Origin: Nicotiana tabacum
Taxonomy: Eukaryota > Streptophyta > Magnoliopsida > Solanales > Solanaceae
Assembly: GCF_000715075.1 (NCBI RefSeq)
Contig: NC_134097.1
Coordinates: 69,597,190-69,661,189 of the forward strand
Length of the DNA: 64,000 bases
Direction: 5' to 3'
A model generated the notes under the pieces. The model was not told the origin of the DNA, made no database searches, and worked only from the letters and a program-made list of their open reading frames with translations. Of this stretch, positions 9,417 to 21,600 are shown piece by piece. The stretch's first letter is position 1. Each line of letters starts with the position of its first letter. The translations under genes and the position numbers were made by a program.

Positions 9417-11266
9417 TATATAATTGAAGGGCATAAGTGAGGTTATGTGGCATTCTCTTAGGCTAGAATTACTATTTATCTTTTATCTCAATTTTTTTGG
9501 CTTTTTCTTTTTTTTTTTAATTATAATGCATATTTTAAAATTCCAAACGTCATCTCATTAATTATGTACATAATTGCACCTGTTCACACGATTACAATCC
9601 AGAAAAAAATACCCAAATCTGATTCGTCGCCAGACGCGGCTCTTACTCAAATTAAACTTCATCCAACATCTCATGATCATCATAGGGTGAACCACCAAAT
9701 ATGGTTTTGTAACTTCATTCCATTGTCCTTTTGCAAATCAGTAAGTTCCTACATGTCCTTATTTTTTTTTCCCTCAAAGCAAATTAAAAAAAACTAACAT
9801 TTTGAGTCTGAATTCTGAGTTTTGGATGCAGTGTCAGCGATAAAAATAGTAGAGTATAGAGTGGCAGGACTGGAAGGAAGGCTATTATAGAATTCTATTT
9901 CTACCAATTTATGATAATCCTTCTTCCATAGAGAAAAGGTATTTGTTAACTTTTCCCCCTTTTAATATTTTTATTTTGGACCTATATTTTGTTTTTTGCT
10001 ATACTGCAGTTTTTTTAATCATGGGTTCTGTCACTGTATTTTCTTTTACATACATTAGATTTTCCTCCAGGTTTATAATGAATATGGAGGTGTTTGAGAT
10101 GAAGTTTTTTCTTCTAGAGGGAAAAACTATTCATATTAGTAATTGGTTCCCTACACATTACGAAACCAAAGCTTTGATCTTTTACTGCCATAAAAGGTGA
10201 CCATCTTACCCTAATCAAAATTTTGTTTTAATTTCTCTTCACGCTGAAATTGCTACATGTACCTGCATTAATACAACCAATATTGGATATATGAAATCTA
10301 ATCAGATATACTCTTGCTTTTGCATTTTATGATGTGATCTCCAAGGAAAAAAATGCATTTTTGTATAGTTTTGTGAGTATTTCAAATTAGTTGAGATTTA
10401 TGTCTCCTTTTGTGTATTATGGTGTTTGCTATTTTGTGAGTGTATGAAATTTAATCAGATTTAACTTTTTTTGCTTTTTTGTTTTCTGGTGCTTATCTCT
10501 TGTATTCGTACTTATGTTCCCATGACTGGATTAAAGTATCAAACAAGGAAACCACAGGGAAAAAGGCCGGGAAAAAGCTCAAGTTGGGGCCGGTAAAGGC
10601 AACACCGTTAGAACATGAGCTATTGATCTCGATTAAAAAGTCAAAATCTTGGGACTTTTGTTGGTTCATCCATATTTTTGAGTTAGAAGATAATAAGCTA
10701 TGCAAATCTTATTTTTTGGTCTTCTGGAGTTTTTCTCCGTCCATACATGTCCATTCTTGGTCTTTATCCAATGTAGGTGAGTATGCCTTAACTTCTCCGG
10801 ATGAATTTTTTGAGAAAATATACTTCCGTCATTTTCTCAAATGTTTGTTTTTATTATGTAATTTACATGAATAATGTGTATTAACTTTTCATATTCTTTA
10901 ATATGTTTTTCAGCATAAAGTTCGTTTCTTGGATAGTTTTAATATGACCAGCCAAGTAATTATTTGCAAGTCTACAAACGTTATTACTATTATTGATAAA
11001 AGCTACAAAAGGAATGTGATTTTCTTATTTAAATTTGGTTTTTTTTTTCATATGCCTTTTCCTTGCATTGTATATTTGGTTTGGTATCTTCTACATGTTT
11101 GGAAGAAGTTCAATTAAGAGTAATAATATAAATTCGAGTATTCATAATAAAATGGACAAATCTAATCTTTTCGGATGTGAATACTAAAATATTTTTAATA
11201 TTCGAATATTGACAAATTATTATTTATATTTTTTATGATCGCGTGAAGCGCGGATAAATTTACTAG
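9417..11266 (+). mobile_element. Helitron H1, 3' portion (non-autonomous)
   Basis: The right end reads CGCGTGAAGCGCG (a short palindrome, about 11240-11252), then AT-rich bases and CTAG at 11263-11266, followed by T. This is the plant Helitron 3' signature (hairpin, then CTRR, inserted before T). The next base, 11267, resumes copia A integrase codons, so the boundary is exact. The 5' TC end was not found; 4226-4421 may be its left part, with B1 inserted between. No Rep/helicase is present. Open stretches at 9943-10200 and 10479-10874, with coding-like composition around 10530-10640, may be captured host exons, but no family was recognised. Confidence 0.6.
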
Positions 11267-12502
11267 TTTATTATAATTGGGAGACTCGCCAAAAATTCTA
11301 AAATATGGTGAATCATAATGGAGCAAAGGTGTAGGAAGACGATTAATTAAATAAACAGCAGTTTGGAAAGCAAATGACCAGAATGAGAGAGGTAAGTTGG
11401 CATTATGAAGAAGCGTAATACCGGTTTCAACAATATGTCTATGACATCTTTCCGCAATGCCATTATGCTCAGGAGTGTATGGTGGAGTAAGAAAGTGAGA
11501 GATTCCATTAGAAGAAAAAAAATCTTTCAAATGGATAAATTCACCACCATTATCAGAATAAAAGGAGACAATTGGCTTATTGAAATATTTTTCAACTAAG
11601 GCTTTAAATCGTGGAAAGATTTGAGAAACCTCTGACTTCTTTTTCATTGGATATAGCCATACATACTTAGTGAAATGATCAACAAAGATTAAATAATAAT
11701 GAAACCCATCAACTGAAGAAATAGGTGCATGACCCCAAACATCAGAATATATAAATTCTAATGGAGAAGACGACTTTATTGAAGAAATCCCAAATGGCGT
11801 TTTGTGCATTTTATTGCACTTACACGAATTACAAAAAAAACTTAGACGAAATAGAATAATTTGGTAGGTTGAGAGCATGGAGAATTCTCCGCAAAACGGG
11901 TGAAGATGGGTGACCGAGTCTTTTGTGCCATGCTGAAACAGACGAGAATTGGCTGTGAAAAGCAGCAGGATTGATGGTCTGATTTGAGGAAGTGCATCGA
12001 TTCTTTGGCCACTCATATAGTCCATTCCTAGGTCTCCCTCGTACCAGTGGCACCCTCGTTAGATAGTCCTTCACAACATAAGAGAATGGTGAGAATTCAA
12101 CAGAGACATTATTGGAGGCACACAACTGATAAACAGAAATAAGATTCTTTTTCATGCTAGGAACACATAAAAAATTAGAAAGGTACAAAGGACGATTAGG
12201 AGAAGAAAGTTTGGTGGAACCAAAGTGTGTGATGCGTAAGTTTTTACCATCACCAAGCATCAAATCATCACCCGTGTAATTGGAATGCAAAGAGAGATTT
12301 TGCAGATCGCTTGTGACCTGATGAGAAGCCCCCGAATCAATTAACCAATTTCGATTTTCACTTGTTCCTACAGCAGCCATATTTGCATTTGGTTTTGGTG
12401 TACTCTGACCCGAGGCTGCACTATTGGAGCTAAAAAGATTAAGCCAAGGAAATGCCATTTGCAGTTTGCGACATTGCTTGACTACATGGCCAGGCTTGTC
12501 GC
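11267..12502 (-). pseudogene. Copia A zinc knuckle-protease-integrase segment
   Basis: On the minus strand this begins in the middle of a CCHC zinc knuckle (CDKPGHVVKQC here; the preceding CQYC is at 17520-17505). It continues through protease LIDSGASHQVTSD, GAG-pre-integrase AWHKRLGHP, and integrase with the DDE residues in IYSDVWG, YSDNGGEF and GIAERCHRHIVE. A frameshift near 11830-11880 separates the protease part from the integrase part. It ends at 11267 in ESPNYNK, exactly where Helitron H1 begins. The integrase would join element DNA to host DNA if complete. Confidence 0.85.
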
Positions 12503-12853
12503 TGTTGCGGAAGCCAAATGTATATAGTGTGAATAAGTCACAACTACTATACCAAAAATTATGACATCCACCAAATAATAAATAAGACAATAAAACAATA
12601 ATAAAGGGAATACCAGAATTTACGAGGTTCGGCTAATTTTGCCTACTCCTCGGACACAACTAATATTTTATTTCACTCCAAAAATACAAGTGAAATAATA
12701 CTAAAGAGAGAAGATACAAATGCCTTAAACAGATGAGAAGGCAAATGAGAGGTGTGTTTAAATCCTAAACATTAAGCCTTCTTTTATAGGGGAAAATCCC
12801 CCCAACTTTTATTTTCCCACCGATGTGGGACAACCATTTTGCCAATTTCAACA
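12503..12853 (-). repeat. 3' LTR of copia B2
   Basis: 351 bp, TGTTG...CAACA, paired with 17148-17499. Confidence 0.92.
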
Positions 12854-12931
12854 AATCTCCACCTTGGCAAAATTCCACATCTTCAATTTTCTCTCAATAA
12901 CAAATTTTGGTTGTGTCTTCATCTTCAATCT

Positions 12932-15900
12932 TCAGTGTTCAACAATGTTGATCAAATCCAAACAATGTTGAAACTTGATCGCAGTCACCACCTTTGTCAG
13001 CATATCAGCAGGTTTCTCCGTAGTATGAATTTTCTTCACTGTGACTCCACCTTCTTCTATGATTTCTTGTACGAAATGATACCGAACATCAATGTGCTTC
13101 GTCCTTGCATGATACACTTGGTTTTTCGCTAATTGAATAGCACTTTGACTATCACAAAAAATTGTGATACCTTTTTGTTCAACACCAAGCTCCTTTAGCA
13201 ATCCTTGAAGCCAAATTGCCTCTTTCACAACCTCTGTAATAGCCATGTACTCTGCCTCTGTTGTAGACAAAGCAACTGTTGACTGCAAAGTAGACTTCCA
13301 ACTAACTGGTGCTTTGCAAAAGTAAACACATAACCAGTAGTTGATCGTCGTTTGTCCAGATCACCGGCAAAATCTGAGTCACAATATCCAACTATAGACT
13401 GATTGTCTTCCTGCTCAAAAACTAACCCGACATCTACAGTATTATGAATATACCGTAGAATCCACTTCACAGCTTGCCAATGCTCCTTCCCTGGATTGTG
13501 CATATATCTGCTAATAACTCCAACAGCTTGTGAAATGTCAGGCCTTATGCAAACCATTGCATACATCAAGCTACCAACAACATTTGCGTATGGTACCTTT
13601 GACATATACTCTCGTTCAGCTTCATCCATTGGCGACATATTAGTACTTAGCTTAAAATGGGGAGCAAGTGGAGTACTAACTGGCTTAGTCTTGTCATCTA
13701 TGCCAAAACGTTGTAGTACTCTTTTCAAATATTCTTTCTGAGATAAACAGAGTTTCTTTGAACGTCTATCTCTTATTATCTCCATGCCAAGAATTTTCTT
13801 TGCCTCACCCAAATCCTTCATCTCGAACTCCTTCTTCAGTTGAATTTTTAACTTATCAATTTCTTCCGAATTCTTGGAAGCTATCAACATATCATCAACA
13901 TATAGGAGAAGATATACAAAGGAACTATCTTAAATCTTGTGCAAATACACACAATGATCGTATTTGCTTTTCTTGTACCCTTGCCGCAACATAAACTCGT
14001 CAAATCGCTTGTACCATTGTCTAGAAGATTGTTTCAATCAGTACAACGATTTTCAAGTTTGCACACCACATTTTCTTTTCCAGCAACTTTGAATCCTTCT
14101 GGCTGAGTCATGTAGATTTCCTCCTCCAAGTTTCCATGTAAAAACACAGTTTTTATATCCATCTGAACTAGTTCCAAATCCAATTGTGCTACCAAAGCCA
14201 ACATAATTCTAATAGAGGAATGTTTTACAACTGGAGAAAATACTTCATTGTAATCAATTCCCTCCTTTTTAGCATATCCTTTGGCCACTAATCTTGCTTT
14301 GTAGCGAACATCTACTTGGTTAGGAAATCCTTCCTTCTTTGCAATTACCCATTTGCACCCAATTGCTTTCTTTCCCTTCGGGAGATTGGCCAATCTCCAT
14401 GTATGATTCTGATGAAGGGACTGTATTTCATCATTCATGGCAATCCTCCACTTATCTTCTTCTGAACTTTGGACTGCATCTTTATAAGTGGTAGGAACAT
14501 CATCAGCTACAATTGAGGTTGCACAAGCAACTGTCTCTATGAGACGAACAGGTTTCGTTATTGTTCTTTTTGGCCTGCTGGTTGCTATTGTTTCAAGTTG
14601 TTGTTGAGGTCCCTGAGTTGGAATCTCCTCTACTGGCTCTCCTTCCAGAGGGTAATCTTCATTTGTTTCCTCCTCTGCTTCTTGTGTAGGAAAAATAAAT
14701 TTTCCCTCAAACTCCACCTGCTTAGAAACACCTTTATTTTGTTTGGTATCTTCTGTTACCTTATTTACCATAGCAGATTCATCAAAGGTAACATCACTGC
14801 TGAATATTACTTTCGTTGTCATAGGACACCATAAGCGATATCCTTTGACTCCAGAAGTAATTCCCATAAAAATAGCCTTCTTTGCCCTTGGATCCAATTT
14901 TGACTCCGTCACATGATAATATGCAGTTGAGCCAAACACGTGAAAAGAGTTATAATCTACAGTAGGTTTTCCATACCATTTTTCAAATGGTGTCTTGCCA
15001 TCAATAGCAGCAGATGGTAGACGATTATGAGGTGGCATGCATATGTAATTGCCTCAGCCCAAAATTCTTTGCCCAAGCCAGCATTGGACAACATACACCG
15101 TACCTTTTCCAGCAAGGTCCGGTTCATACGTTCTGCCACTCCATTCTGTTGTGGTGTATGTCTAACAGTGAAGTGTCGGACGATGCCATCATTTTCACAG
15201 ACCTTATTGAAATGATCATTTTTGTATTCACCTCCATTGTCTGTGCGAATATACTTGATCCTCCTGCCTATTTGATTTTCCACCATCGTCTTCCATTTGA
15301 GAAAAATTCCTAGCACTTCATCTTTGTTTTTCATTGTATACACCCACACTCTTCGAGAAAAATCATCAACAAAGGTTACAAAATAGTGCTTCCCACCCAA
15401 TGAAGGTGTTTTGGAAGGACCCCAAACATCAGAGTGTACATAATCCAAAATGCCTTTAGTATTATAGATCGCTGTACCAAATTTAACCCTTGTCTGTTTC
15501 CCTTTGACACAATGCTCACAAAACTCCAAGTTGCAAGCCTTGACTCCTTTTAACAATCCTTGATCTGATAGAGTTTTCAAGGATTTTCCTCCAGCATGTC
15601 CCAAGCGCATGTGCCATAGCTTGGTTGCTTCTGCCTCTTTGTCGTCACTGGATGTCACTGTCACTGTCCCAATAACTGTACTGCCACGATAGCGGTACAT
15701 ATTATTATTCTTCCGATTAGCCTTCATTACCACTAGTGCACCGGAGCATACTCTCATCACTCCATTTTCTGCAATGATTTTGAACCCTTTTGATTCTAGG
15801 GCTCCCACAGAGATGAGATTCTTCTTCAAATCCGGTACATATCGAACATCTGTTAATGTTCTGATCATTCCATCATGGTTCCTTAATCGTATTGAACCAA

Positions 15901-16948
15901 TTCCATATGAGGTAAGAGGGCTGTTATCCGCTGTATGTACGATTCCATATTCTCCTTCTTGAAATTCCACGAACCAGTCCCTGTTGGGACACATATGATA
16001 GCTTCAAGCCGAGTCCATCAACCATATGTCTGATGATGTTGATGACTCTGTTGTAACTAATGAGAAGTCTGAATCATCACAATCAGCTACATTTGAATCC
16101 ATAATGGTCTTTCCATTGTTATGTTTGGCCTTATTCTTCAACTTCGGACAGTCTTTCTTCCAGTGCCCTTTTTCTCGACAAAAAGCACATTCATCTTTGC
16201 TGGGTCTGGATCTTGACTTGGATCTTCCCTTCTTTGTCCTCATTTGATTTTGAGGACGACTCCTCACAAATAGTGCTTCTCCTTCTCCGCCCTTCTGTTT
16301 TTCTCGCTTTCTTTGTTCATAGCTGTACAAAGCCGAACAAACTTCTCTGAGAGAAACTTCGTCATTTCCATGGAGTAGAGTAGTTTCAATGTGCTCGTAT
16401 TCATCAGGAAGTGACACCAACAACATTAAGGCCAAGTCACCATCATCATAAGTTGTATCCATATTTTGCAAATCTGTGACCAACTTATTGAAACTGGTGA
16501 TATGTTCATTCATCGTGGTACCAGGAACATAGGTGAAGTGAAACAGTCTCTTCTTCATGTACAATTTATTTTGACTGTTTTTTTTCAAAAATTTATCCTC
16601 TAGTGCTTTCCATAATTTACTTGCAGAAGTTTCCTTTGTGTATGGATATTTCTGCTCTCTAGCAAGGTAGGATGGAATGGTACCGCAAGCAACACGGTTG
16701 ATAATTCTCCAATCTTCTTCTCCAATAACATCTGGTTTCTTTTCTTCAATGGCCAGATCTAGCCCTTGTTGAAAAAGGACATCTAGAACCTCGCCTTGCC
16801 ACATCCCAAAATGTCCGGACCCGTCAAATATTTCTACTGCAAATTTCGCATTTGACACAATTCTTGTCATAAGCGAAGATGCCAATGATGACGTATTGTT
16901 GACACTTGATGTAGATTCTTCTTGTTTATTGTCTCCCATCTTTGACAC
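12932..16948 (-). pseudogene. Copia B2 gag-pol, multiple breaks
   Basis: Same protein order as B1: gag (16948-16004) with knuckle CAFCREKGHWKKDC, then protease, integrase (RTDNGGEY, AERMNRTLLE), RT and RNase H. Breaks seen by comparison with B1: a TGA in the protease site near 16003 (TGT in B1); one base lost near 15027; one T lost near 14050, just upstream of the LYGLKQ block; an in-frame stop near 13930; and one base lost near 13313 in RNase H. RT YVDD (about 13895) and RNase [10 protein letters not shown] and TEAEYMA survive. Several independent lesions make it inactive, unlike B1, which keeps a 1183-codon frame. Confidence 0.85.
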
Positions 16949-16990
16949 AAATATTATTTAATAGCTGACGACACAAATCAAGATTATTTC

Positions 16991-17147
16991 CTTTCTGGTG
17001 TGGAAGATCAGACTAAGCTGCAACCACAGAGCATACTCAGACAGAACCTTGACTCAGTTACCAAGATAAATCTTTTCTGATGTGGAAGATCAGACTATGC
17101 TGCAACCACAAAGCATACTTAGACAGTACCTTGGCTCTGATACCAAT
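16991..17147 (-). repeat. 82-bp leader duplication and primer site of copia B2
   Basis: Same duplicated leader as in B1. The functional-looking primer site, the complement of TTGGCTCTGATACCA, is at 17131-17145. The degenerate copy ends near 17063. Confidence 0.85.
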
Positions 17148-17499
17148 TGTTGCGGAAGCCAAATGTATATAGTGTGAATAAGTCACAACTACTATACCAA
17201 AAATTATGACAGCCACCAAATAATAAATAAGACAATAAAACAACAATAAAGGGAACACCAGAATTTACGAGGTTCGGCTAATTTTGCCTACTCCTCGGAC
17301 ACAACCAATATTTTATTTCACTCCAAAAATACAAGTGAAATAATACTAAAGAGAGAAGATACAAATGCCTTAAATAGATGAGAAGGCAAATGAGAGGTGT
17401 GTTTAAATCCTAAACATTAAGCCTTCTTTTATAGGGGGAAAATCCCCCCAACTTTTGTTTTCCCACCGATGTGGGACAAACATTTTGCCAATTTCAACA
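17148..17499 (-). repeat. 5' LTR of copia B2
   Basis: 352 bp. A TATAAAA box lies on the minus strand at 17433-17427, equivalent to the B1 promoter. Confidence 0.92.
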
Positions 17500-18639
17500 G
17501 TCGCAATATTGACAAACTGGTCGATTTCCTTGTTTGCCATTGAAGCGATGATTGGCTTGCTGAGTAGTGCCTTTGTTAGAGCCAATATTAGACCGATTGT
17601 TCCGAGTGTTGGAAGATGTGGTCTTGGCGGCAAAATTGGCAGTCAAGAGGGAAGCAAGAGGGTTGTGATCTCGCTGGAGTAGCTGCTCATAGTCACACAA
17701 CTTTTCATAAAGTTCATCAAAATGAAGTGCAGTGTCTCGAGTCCGTATAGAATCAGAAATACCTTTGTATTCAGGTGGTAAGCCATTAAGAACATAAAGA
17801 GTGAGATCATCAATAGTGATAGCAGCTCCAGTAGAGTTAAGAGTAGTCACAAGTTGCTTGATATGCTGAAGATAAGCAGACATGCTTTGAGTGCCCTTAG
17901 TAGCACGTGTAAGTGATTCCTTGAGACTGAGAATCCGAGCACGCGATGGTTTCGCATACATCGTATATAGAGTACTCCAAACATCATAAGAAGTTTCGGC
18001 AGAGTTGACCAAAGAGACAACTTCAATGGAAAGAGTAGCAAGAAGCGCACTTCAAAGCAACTGATCTTGACGATACCAACGTTCATTGTGCATATGATAT
18101 ACAGTGTGTTGATCAGTAACATGATGTGAAAGACCAAAACCAATGAGTACTGAACGCCATTGAGAGTACCATGTCTGATAATTGGAGGAGGTAAGTTTAA
18201 TAGGTGTGGTCAGAGAGGCTGGAAATGGGATGGAATTAAGCTCTGTTGGGTTATTTTGGATAGTCGAGGGGATTATAGTTGGGGTGATAGGATTAATGGG
18301 AACAGGTACAGAAAAAGTTGGAGAAACGGAGTTAAATGGTTGAAGATAAGACTGTGATCTAGTCATATTTGTGAAAGCAGGTAAACCTCCTGTCGAGAAT
18401 GGTGTAGTATTACCTGCAGAAGAATAGCTTGGAAAAATATTGGGCGAGAAAGATGAAGGTCCCATAATAGTAGCAGGAGGAGAACGATTTGTGTAGGATG
18501 ATTGTATTGGAGGAGAAGCAGCGGAAGATTGAATTTCAGAGAAAGGATTGGTCAACGGTAAAGAGATGGCACTATGAGGCGTTGACAAAGTGGATGAGTT
18601 TGGTACAACTGAAGATAATGGAGAGGAAGAGGGAGTAGA
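17500..18639 (-). pseudogene. Copia A gag
   Basis: The nucleocapsid/capsid precursor of element A, packaging element RNA in cytoplasmic particles. From high to low coordinates: a Ser/Pro-rich N-terminus, then the copia gag core with KLTSSNYQTWYSQW and DVWSTLYTMYA and LKESLTRATKGTQSMSAY, then YVLNGLPPEYKGI, a Gln/Asn-rich tail and the first half of a zinc knuckle (CQYCD), where copia B2 is inserted. One in-frame TGA (about 18051-18053) interrupts it; the same frame continues on the other side, consistent with CGA to TGA. The true start codon is lost: the N-terminus runs into the LINE poly-A at 18640. Confidence 0.8.
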
Positions 18640-21600
18640 TTTTTTTTTTGACAATTAGCTAGGCAAGCGCCTATGGCTATTTTTTTATTAATAAAAGAAA
18701 AAGAAAAAAAATACAACAATTCAGAAAAGTACAAATAAGGGGGATAATAGCACCGGTATTGTTAACCATATGCCTTGGCTATATAATCACTCCTCTGCGC
18801 CTCACATTGCCTTATGATGGCAGCCTCATGTAGAGGATTCATGGTGTAGCTGCCGGCAAAGTCTCACGAGGGCATATAATCTCATAGCCGTGTGAATATT
18901 TTTCCAAAGACATAGGATCAAGGCAACTCAAACCGGGCTAAACCTTACCTTACTAATCCTATTGAGGCTTTAAATAGTCTCACCTACTAACATGCATGTA
19001 AAAAATAAGAACTGGAAAGTACCAAATATTCAATGATCATTACAGAGTTTATAACATACTCTGTGATGATATTACAAATGAGAATACTAATATAATGGTA
19101 GAATAAAATGATGAAGGAATTAAAATATTGTCCCTTCTTGTCCGAACTTGTAATTTCTTCAATTTGTAACTCTTTTTCATCACAATCCCAATTCTTCAAG
19201 ATGTATTCAAAATTCATGATTTCTTTTTTGAACGATTGGACTTTGTAGATGTAGTTGGGGCGGCCTTTTTTTGTTTGGCAACTCTCATTGGAGGTCGCCT
19301 AACATTTAAAAAATCACTAACCTTGTCGTCCCAACTAAATTTCCTTGTATGAGTCCTCTTACCTTTGCCGCTATGCATTGGTGATAGATCCCCTTTTCTT
19401 GCTGCCTCTGCTCTACACTGTTGTAACATTGCTTCTTCCTCTCCGTCTTCATACAAGTCTCTCCCCAGGTGCACAGGTTGTGGAACATTTTGGTCGATAA
19501 CAATTGTCTCCAATGCAGATTGACCTTGTGTATTTGTCACCATTGCCTTGCTTTGATGTTGTTCTATTTTTTGCAATTTGTTCCTGCTCTTACTCAACAT
19601 TCCAGTGCTAGAAGCAGTAGGATTTACAGGATTTAAGGGATTAGAACTCACCATTGCATCTAAGAGTCTTCTTTCCTCCTCTGAAATATCTGGGATGGTT
19701 GTAACAATTTGGTTCTGTCCAGAATTTGTTGTTGTGACTTCTCGATCACGTAGATGAGTAGCAGCAGTATGAGTAACATTTGAAGTGTTGGGAATAACTT
19801 GCTGCTGCTGCATAGTAGTTGTAGGTGTTCCAGCTACTGCATTTTGAATAGCTGGAGATGAAGGACTTCTGGGAATGAAAGCAGGAGCATTGGAGTTCAA
19901 ATTGCTCATTGGACTTGCTGCTGGCATTCTTTTAGATTTTACCATCGCTAAGGAATCAATCTCCTCACCTGCACTATCATGATTAGCCTCACGATCAGCT
20001 TCTTCTGATGAATAACCAACAAAACCATCTCCCCGATCCTCTTCATCATCATCATCCCGTTGATCTAGCCAAAGTTTGGACTTGATAGCCATCAACCTCA
20101 AATTTTCTTGTGTAACTTCATTATTATTCCCGTTGATAACATAAGTAGCCCAGTTTCACCTTCAACCCCTCCACAAGATTCCATTGACTGCGAAGGAACC
20201 TCAAAAACAGATTTGTTTAAGGTGACCAAAGGTTGTTTGACCATGGGATTGTTCATCATCATTTCTTTTTGAATATCTTTAATGATTTGTTCAACCTGTG
20301 GATTGGAGAAGTGCAATGTAGGTGCATTGGAGCTGTGTACCTCTGCATTTTCCGCATCAACAGGAACAATGTCCTTCGAAGTAATGAGTCGTTCACCTGT
20401 GTTCTTGGACTTTTGCTGTTGTGTGTTACTGCCTCGAGCTTGTGGCTGCCCATATTTTGGAGTTGTGTTGATCATCATAGCTGCATGGGCATTCTCTACC
20501 ATTTTATCTAGCTCTGTATTGGAAATGTGCATTGTTGTTGTAGGATCATCAGGTACTTGACTTTGCTCATCAAAGTGATATTTATCTGTTGCAGTCCCAA
20601 GTCTAGCAGCTAAGTCCTTTGCATTTTTCTGCTGAATTACATTGCATGTAACTCTTGTTTTTCCACCAACTGATTGTGTCTCATCACCCTCATTGACCAA
20701 TGCATCAAAAGAGTTCGCGACTCCAATGACTGTTGATGGTATAATCTGATTTTGAAGAGCTGGAGTTTGCTTCTTGCTAGGTGATTTACTCACCACTGTC
20801 CAATTGTTTTGATTTGATGAAAATTGCTATTGAGTATTAGGTACATCAGTCGTGCTTGATGAAAGAAATACCTGCCCTGCATTTGCATTCAGTGTTTGGT
20901 GCCCAGTTTTACCATGAAGTTGCTCTGAGCCAGACCTTATAGAATCCCCAGCTATGACAGGAACCTCAACCCCTGCTACTGCTGCATTATTCTGAACAAG
21001 ATCAGCTGTAGCTTTGTTTGGAGATGGATGTGATCGATACACCACAGACCAATCTCCAGCTTTTGCATTTTGCACACCCTGAGCATCAGATTTTTGTGCA
21101 GCAACTACCTCCAACTGCCCAGCACTTTTAAACTTGGGATCAATTACTGCTGGATCAACAGTATGTTTCAGAACATCAGTAGGTTTCAAAGCTCCACGGT
21201 TAGTTGTCTCTCCTCCTTTATTAGCTTCATTTTTTTTAATTTCTGCTTGTGTTACTTGTTGATCCTTTTCCTGCCGTTGGCCCTTACAAGATTGCCCAAC
21301 CTCTTTAATACCAGATCCTCTAACACCAGCAACATCTATACTAGGTGTTTGGACAACTGCTTCAAGAGCAGCAGCTTTAGTATTAAGGACCCTTGTAGAA
21401 ATTGCAGCAGTAGGTTTTGTTAATTCCTGTAGAAATTGCCCAAGTGCAACACGATTATTCTTGGGATCTTTAACAACATGTGCATCTACTTGCAACTCCT
21501 CAGAAATCCTGTATAAGGCTGCTTCAACTGGAGCTATTACACCACCATTAAATAATGCTCCTTCATCAACATTTCCAGCACTAACAACCTGACCAGTCTC

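Larger units (their letters stand above)
12503..17499 (-). mobile_element. Copia element B2 (Tork/Tnt1-like), full-length but broken
   Basis: A 4997-bp sister of B1 with 351/352-bp LTRs (12503-12853 and 17148-17499), differing at about eight positions by eye. It is flanked by a perfect GTCGC duplication (12498-12502 and 17500-17504). Removing the element and one GTCGC restores an uninterrupted copia A zinc-knuckle reading frame, which proves it inserted into A. Same strand as A. Confidence 0.95.
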
